This document shows, piece by piece, positions 22,269-26,166 of a stretch of DNA of 26,166 nucleotides. Position 1 is the first letter of the stretch; the number at the start of each line of letters is the position of its first letter. The position numbers were made by a program, and so were the translations under genes. Location: contig JAGBGB010000340.1 of assembly GCA_017936205.1 (NCBI GenBank), positions 1-26,166 of the forward strand, read 5' to 3'. The notes under the pieces were generated by a model. It was given only the letters and a program-made list of their open reading frames with translations, made no database searches and was not told the origin of the DNA. This DNA is from Oscillospiraceae bacterium (GTDB lineage: Bacteria; Bacillota; Clostridia; Oscillospirales; Oscillospiraceae).

Positions 22269-23444
22269 ATGGAATATTTAAAGAGAACATGGGCAGATGT
22301 ATCCCTGGATCATCTGCGACACAATTATGAGCAGCTTCGTGCCCACATGCCCTCAGGCTGCCGCTTCTTGGGTGTTGTGAAGGCGGATGCCTACGGACAC
22401 GGCGCAGTTCCCGTGAGCCGTTATCTCACGGAGCTGGGAGCAGAGTATCTGGCAGTTTCCAATATAGAAGAAGCTGTGCAGCTTCGACAGGGCGGGATCC
22501 GCGGTCCCATTCTGATCCTCGGCTACACCCCTGCTGTCTATGCAGACAGATTGGCAAGGCTTGGCTTACGGCAGGAGATCCACAGCTTAGAGTATGCAAG
22601 ACAGCTCAATGAGCAGTTCAAGGGAAGCAACAGACGGATCCGTATTCACCTGAAACTGGATACAGGTATGTCCCGATTGGGCTTCTTTGCCTATAACTGT
22701 GAGAGAACGGTAGATGAGCTGAAGGAGATCTCTCAAATGGATCATTTGATCATCGAGGGTGTGTTTACCCATTTTCCTGTTGCGGATTCTATCGATGGTG
22801 CAGATGCCAACTTTACCCATACCCAATTTGAGCGGTTCATGTCTATGCTCAACACTTTGAAGGGAATCGGTATTGAGCCGCAGCTCCGCCATTGCTGCAA
22901 TTCCGGCGCTGCCATCCAGTATCCGGAGTACGCTCTGGATATGATCCGCCCCGGTCTTGCGACTTATGGTGTATTGCCTTCTACGGATCTTCGTGGAATG
23001 ATCGACTTGAAGCCGGTCATGCAGCTCAGGTCAACCATATTCCAGATCCGTGACTTTGATCCTCTGATCACGGTCAGCTACGGGAGAACCTATACCACCC
23101 TGGACCCGACTAAGATTGCAGTTGTGGGGATCGGCTATGCCGATGGTCTCAGCCGCAGCTTCTCCGGGAATATTTCTTTCCTGCTTCACGGAAAGCGTGT
23201 GCCCCAGATCGGTAGGATCTGCATGGACATGTGCATGATAGATATCTCTCGTGTGCCGGAGGCTCAGGTGGGAGATGTGGTGACCATATTTGGAACAGAT
23301 GGTGACGATCGTATCGATGTTGATGATATGGCAGGTCGACTGCGAACAGTTCCCTATGAGCTGTTGTGCGGGATCAATAAGCGGATCCCCAGAATTTATC
23401 TGGATGGCGAAAATGAAACGGAGATCTTGCAATATATTGTTTGA
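22269..23444 (+). CDS. alr: Alanine racemase
   Basis: The start is ATG 22269, with AAGGAGA at 22257-22263. The 391-residue fold-type III PLP enzyme has the cofactor Lys38 in VVKADAYGHGA and the second catalytic base Tyr271 in VSYGRTYT. KLDTGMSRLGF, the PGLATYGVLP region and IGRICMDMCMIDIS are further conserved blocks. It makes D-alanine for peptidoglycan. Length and motifs are normal. It is followed after about 100 nt by the MazF-type gene, an order typical of Firmicutes. Confidence 0.97.
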   Translation: MEYLKRTWADVSLDHLRHNYEQLRAHMPSGCRFLGVVKADAYGHGAVPVSRYLTELGAEYLAVSNIEEAVQLRQGGIRGPILILGYTPAVYADRLARLGLRQEIHSLEYARQLNEQFKGSNRRIRIHLKLDTGMSRLGFFAYNCERTVDELKEISQMDHLIIEGVFTHFPVADSIDGADANFTHTQFERFMSMLNTLKGIGIEPQLRHCCNSGAAIQYPEYALDMIRPGLATYGVLPSTDLRGMIDLKPVMQLRSTIFQIRDFDPLITVSYGRTYTTLDPTKIAVVGIGYADGLSRSFSGNISFLLHGKRVPQIGRICMDMCMIDISRVPEAQVGDVVTIFGTDGDDRIDVDDMAGRLRTVPYELLCGINKRIPRIYLDGENETEILQYIV

Positions 23445-23547
23445 GAGAACATAGAATATATCGGAACTTCCATTGAATAAATTTTGCTTCTGCGTGGGAA
23501 AATATTGTTACCGCCTATGGCGGAACAAAGGAGGTCGCGTGAGGCAA

Positions 23548-23904
23548 ATGGATACAAGCGTAAAGAGGGGCGATATTTTCTACGCGGATCTGAGCCCGGT
23601 AGTTGGCAGTGAGCAGGGTGGCACAAGACCTGTTCTGATCGTGCAGAACGATACGGGCAACAAGCATTCTCCTACAGTGATCGCTGCGGCAATTACAAGT
23701 CAGTTAAATAAAGCAAAGCTTCCCACGCACATAGAGCTGATCGGGAAGAATGTGGGGCTGACAAAGGATTCGGTGGTTCTTCTGGAGCAGATCCGAACCA
23801 TAGATAAGCGCCGCCTGCGTGAACATATGGGTAGGCTGGATGAAGGTATGATGAATCGTGTAGATGAAGCCATTGCGGTGAGTTTTGGACTGCCGCGTGC
23901 ATAA
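23548..23904 (+). CDS. ndoA: MazF/PemK-family mRNA interferase (EndoA/NdoA type)
   Basis: The 118-residue protein reads [20 protein letters not shown], then RPVLIVQND with Arg27 and AAITSQ with Thr50, the catalytic pair of MazF-type RNases. Bacillus EndoA cleaves mRNA at UACAU. AAGGAGGT at 23528-23535 is 12 nt from ATG 23548 and 3 nt from an in-frame GTG at 23539; ATG is preferred because homologues begin just before VKRGD. A CCGCC-TAT-GGCGG inverted repeat lies at 23511-23523, before the ribosome site. In Bacillus, ndoAI (antitoxin) lies between alr and ndoA; here no antitoxin-sized ORF exists in the 103-nt gap. No shift or lost residue is seen. Confidence 0.92.
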   Translation: MDTSVKRGDIFYADLSPVVGSEQGGTRPVLIVQNDTGNKHSPTVIAAAITSQLNKAKLPTHIELIGKNVGLTKDSVVLLEQIRTIDKRRLREHMGRLDEGMMNRVDEAIAVSFGLPRA

Positions 23905-23910
23905 ACAGCG

Positions 23911-23945
23911 ATCCCTCTCGCATACACTGTGCGGGAGGGATTTTT
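23911..23945 (+). terminator. Terminator after ndoA
   Basis: A 12-bp stem (23911-23922 with 23930-23941, one G-U) is followed by TTTTT. The right arm contains GGGAGGGA, the only visible ribosome site for the next gene. Confidence 0.9.
23933..23940 (+). promoter_or_regulatory. Ribosome binding site inside the terminator stem
   Basis: GGGAGGGA lies in the right arm of the ndoA terminator, 6 nt before the ATG at 23947 of the next gene. In read-through RNA the hairpin would hide this site. Confidence 0.6.
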
Positions 23946-23946
23946 A

Positions 23947-24588
23947 ATGGACTATACGGTTTATGAAGGTACTCAGGCTGTGGGACAGTTGACGATTCAG
24001 CCCGACGGTCTGTATTATGTCATTGAGTGTAAGCTGAATGGAGGGGAACCCCTTCGCAGGCTCTACGGGATCCATGGATTGCAGAGTATATATTTAGGTA
24101 TCCCCAATCGCAATGGGGAACTACATTGCCGAATTTCGAAGAAACGACTTCCGACTCCCCAGCGAGTGATCGCTTCTGTTGCGGCTCCTGGGCAGTGGCT
24201 TCCATGGAGCGGGGACAGCTTCGGAGTGTTTTTGTATGATGCATTCTTGAAGCATGAGGGAGATAGCGTTTATCTTGCAGTCAATGAAACAGAGTCAGAA
24301 CAGCTTCCACAATGGAGAAACCTTGGACAGAGAGAAACGGTAGTCGGAAGACCCATGGTCTACATTCCAATGGATCCTAACGGCCAACCGCCTCAAATAG
24401 AAACAGAAAACGGAGGAGAGAGAAATGAAGAAAGAGAAGTTACAGAGCAGACACAGCGGATCGATCATTCGGAGATACATACAACGAAGTCTGGCATTGC
24501 TATTGATCCTCTGCTCCTTGCTGACCTGCCTGCCGATTATGACTATGGCAGCGCCGAGTCAGAAGAAGCTGATCGCGATCACCTTTGA
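23947..24588 (+). CDS. Hypothetical protein, overlaps the deacetylase gene
   Basis: The 213-residue product was not recognised. The first about 105 residues look beta-rich (LYYVIECKLNGGEPLRRLYG, YLGIPNRNGELHCRISKK), then a Trp-rich stretch (GQWLPWSG). The last about 55 residues are hydrophilic and Glu-rich, apart from one short hydrophobic patch. There is no signal peptide or membrane segment. The start ATG 23947 follows GGGAGGGA, which lies inside the preceding terminator stem. The final 53 codons overlap the start of the deacetylase gene in another frame; the tail may be read-through of an ancestral, shorter gene whose stop was lost. Confidence 0.7.
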   Translation: MDYTVYEGTQAVGQLTIQPDGLYYVIECKLNGGEPLRRLYGIHGLQSIYLGIPNRNGELHCRISKKRLPTPQRVIASVAAPGQWLPWSGDSFGVFLYDAFLKHEGDSVYLAVNETESEQLPQWRNLGQRETVVGRPMVYIPMDPNGQPPQIETENGGERNEEREVTEQTQRIDHSEIHTTKSGIAIDPLLLADLPADYDYGSAESEEADRDHL

Positions 24589-26166
24589 TGACGGACCCAG
24601 CGGTGTTACAGGCAGACTCTTAGACGGTCTGAAGGCAAGAGGCGCCAAGGCAACCTTCTTTATGCTTGGCTCTTGTGCAGCGAACTATCCTAACACTGTT
24701 CGAAGAGCCTATGAGGAGGGGCATCAGATCTGCTCCCACTCCTATGATCATCCTGCTCTGACAACCAAGAATAACGATCAGGTTTACTGGCAGATGAACA
24801 AGACCGATGGTATTTTGGATGGAATTCTTGGTATGGATTTCAATTATACCATTCGTCCACCCTATGGGGATGTAAACAGCCGCGTTCTGTCTGTATTTGA
24901 GGAGCATTTTCAGGCTGCTTCCATTATTTGGTCTGTAGATCCCTATGACTGGCGTGACCAGAATTCCTACACGGTAGCAAATCGTGTGGTGTCCGGTTCT
25001 TTCGATGGTGCAATTGTTCTGGTGCATGATATTTATAGCACTACTGTTACAGGCATTCTTTCTGCAATCGATACCCTTGCAGATTACGGTTATGAGTTTG
25101 TGACTCTCAGTGAGCTGTACCGTCGCCGTGGATCGACCTTGACCCCCGGCGAGAACCATTATTATTGCAAGCCCAACGGTACCACCTACGGACCTATGCT
25201 AAGCCCTGTCCTGACAGAGGTGGATCAGGCAGGTTGCAAATATGTATCCATCAGCAGCTCCCATAAAGATGCAGCTACTTACTATACCACAGACGGATCT
25301 AACCCCATCTACAGCAAGCAGGTCTACACGGAGCCGATCTTGGTTACACCGGGTACGACGGTTCGTGCAGTGTCAGCCTATAATTTGAACGGAAGTCGCA
25401 GTCCCGAGGCTGTGCTGACGACCAAGAAAACCATTTCTCAGCCTCCGCTTCCCCCCGTGTTTACTATAGAGGATGGGAAGTATGTGCTGCAGAACCCCAA
25501 CCCCGTTGGGAATATTCGCTATACAGTCAACGGGAATATTGTTCACACCGGCAGTGAGCTGTATACGGAGCCTTTGGCTGCGTTTAAGGGACTCCTCCGT
25601 TGCAGAGCCTATACACCCTATGCCCAGAGTCAGGAGCTTTTCGTTTATATTAGTGAGAATGGAAATGTATACTGTGATGTGACCCCGGATCAGTGGTATG
25701 CTTCGGATGTAGACCGTGCAGTTACAGAGGGCTTGTTCCGTGGTATGGGCAACTACCGTTTTGCACCGAATACAGGTGTAAATCGTGCTATGTTCGTAAC
25801 GGTTCTTTATCGTCTTATGGAGAAGCTGGGTGCTGATGTCAGTTACGAGACTGCTGCAGCCTTCCCCGATGCCACAGTAGATTGGTATCAGGATGCTTTG
25901 TCTTGGGGAGCTGAGAATGAGATCGTCAAGGGCTATTCCGATGGCAGCTTTGGTCCCGACAAGCAGATTACCCGTGAGGAGATGTGCGTTGTGCTGTCCC
26001 GTGTGATGCAGTGGTACGGCTACGACATCCTTGAAGGCGGTGCCGAGTTTACGGACGGCGAATCGATCTCACAGTGGGCGCTGTCCGATGTTTGGGCAAT
26101 GAGTGGTATTGAGTTGATTCAGGGCTATTCCGATGGCAGCTTCCGTCCTCAGAATACCGCTTCCAG
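24425..26166 (+). CDS. Polysaccharide deacetylase with chitobiase-C-like and SLH domains (partial at window end)
   Basis: The frame from ATG 24425 (GGAGGAGAG just upstream) stays open to the window end, giving at least 580 residues. A signal segment lies at about 21-42 (SLALLLILCSLLTCLPIM). The NodB domain has the TFDDGP motif (53-58), HSYDH (His105, His109), RPPYG (144-148) and LVHD (199-202), so all catalytic and metal-binding motifs are present. A chitobiase/hexosaminidase-C-like module follows (about 260-335), then a second similar one (about 349-412). SLH repeats lie at about 416-472 and 479-529, and a third begins at about 539 and is cut by the window end. It probably removes acetyl groups from peptidoglycan or surface polysaccharide. 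The start lies inside the 3' end of the hypothetical gene. Confidence 0.92.
   Translation, partial: MKKEKLQSRHSGSIIRRYIQRSLALLLILCSLLTCLPIMTMAAPSQKKLIAITFDDGPSGVTGRLLDGLKARGAKATFFMLGSCAANYPNTVRRAYEEGHQICSHSYDHPALTTKNNDQVYWQMNKTDGILDGILGMDFNYTIRPPYGDVNSRVLSVFEEHFQAASIIWSVDPYDWRDQNSYTVANRVVSGSFDGAIVLVHDIYSTTVTGILSAIDTLADYGYEFVTLSELYRRRGSTLTPGENHYYCKPNGTTYGPMLSPVLTEVDQAGCKYVSISSSHKDAATYYTTDGSNPIYSKQVYTEPILVTPGTTVRAVSAYNLNGSRSPEAVLTTKKTISQPPLPPVFTIEDGKYVLQNPNPVGNIRYTVNGNIVHTGSELYTEPLAAFKGLLRCRAYTPYAQSQELFVYISENGNVYCDVTPDQWYASDVDRAVTEGLFRGMGNYRFAPNTGVNRAMFVTVLYRLMEKLGADVSYETAAAFPDATVDWYQDALSWGAENEIVKGYSDGSFGPDKQITREEMCVVLSRVMQWYGYDILEGGAEFTDGESISQWALSDVWAMSGIELIQGYSDGSFRPQNTAS

Noticed and set aside
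24620-25159. Minus-strand frame opposite the deacetylase
   Set aside because: The plus frame carries all NodB motifs in the same region.

Overview
The window looks like a chromosomal segment of a spore-forming, low-to-mid GC Firmicute of the gut Clostridia type (Oscillospiraceae/Ruminococcaceae-like). This is an inference from gene content: spore dipicolinate-channel genes spoVAD and spoVAE, three secreted proteins with C-terminal SLH cell-wall anchors, a T-box-controlled pheST operon, the clostridial regulator IreB, and strong AGGAGG-type ribosome binding sites. No phage, insertion sequence, CRISPR array, tRNA or rRNA was seen.

Layout. Positions 1-381 are intergenic and palindrome-rich. A CotH-kinase/SLH surface protein (382-2619, minus) diverges from a tightly overlapping three-gene operon (2805-4232, plus) encoding an HPrK-like kinase, a PqqD-like protein and an S24/S26 peptidase with a Ser-His dyad. 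A terminator separates this from a 1868-residue secreted protein (4404-10010) with a phosphodiester-glycosidase-type domain, a metallophosphoesterase domain and three SLH repeats. From 10083 to 12703 (minus) lie four genes without signal peptides: two peptidoglycan-binding-domain proteins (one with a SpoIID-like front half), a small beta-sandwich protein and a ferritin-like/CotF-like protein. A phosphoribosyltransferase (12849-13403, plus) has a consensus sigma-A promoter. On the minus strand follow a 35-residue Asn/Gln repeat peptide with a forespore-type promoter, spoVAE, spoVAD, an SH3-NlpC/P60 endopeptidase, a small conserved unknown, ireB, pheT and pheS. The last two sit behind a complete Phe-type T-box leader and strong promoter (20444-20729).

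The right end is a plus-strand run: nnrD-like NAD(P)HX dehydratase, a LolA-like lipoprotein, alanine racemase and an EndoA/MazF-type RNase toxin. This resembles the Bacillus alr-ndoA neighbourhood but lacks the antitoxin gene. After a terminator that contains the next gene's ribosome binding site come a hypothetical protein and a polysaccharide deacetylase with chitobiase-C-like and SLH domains. The deacetylase starts 164 nt inside the hypothetical gene and runs off the window end.

Two themes dominate. One is the cell surface and wall: SLH proteins, a deacetylase, NlpC/P60, Alr and PG-binding proteins. The other is sporulation: SpoVAD/E, CotH-like, SpoIID-like and CotF-like proteins, and forespore-type promoters. 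The least explained unit is the kinase/PqqD/peptidase operon, which has the look of a peptide-modification system but no recognisable precursor or core enzyme here.
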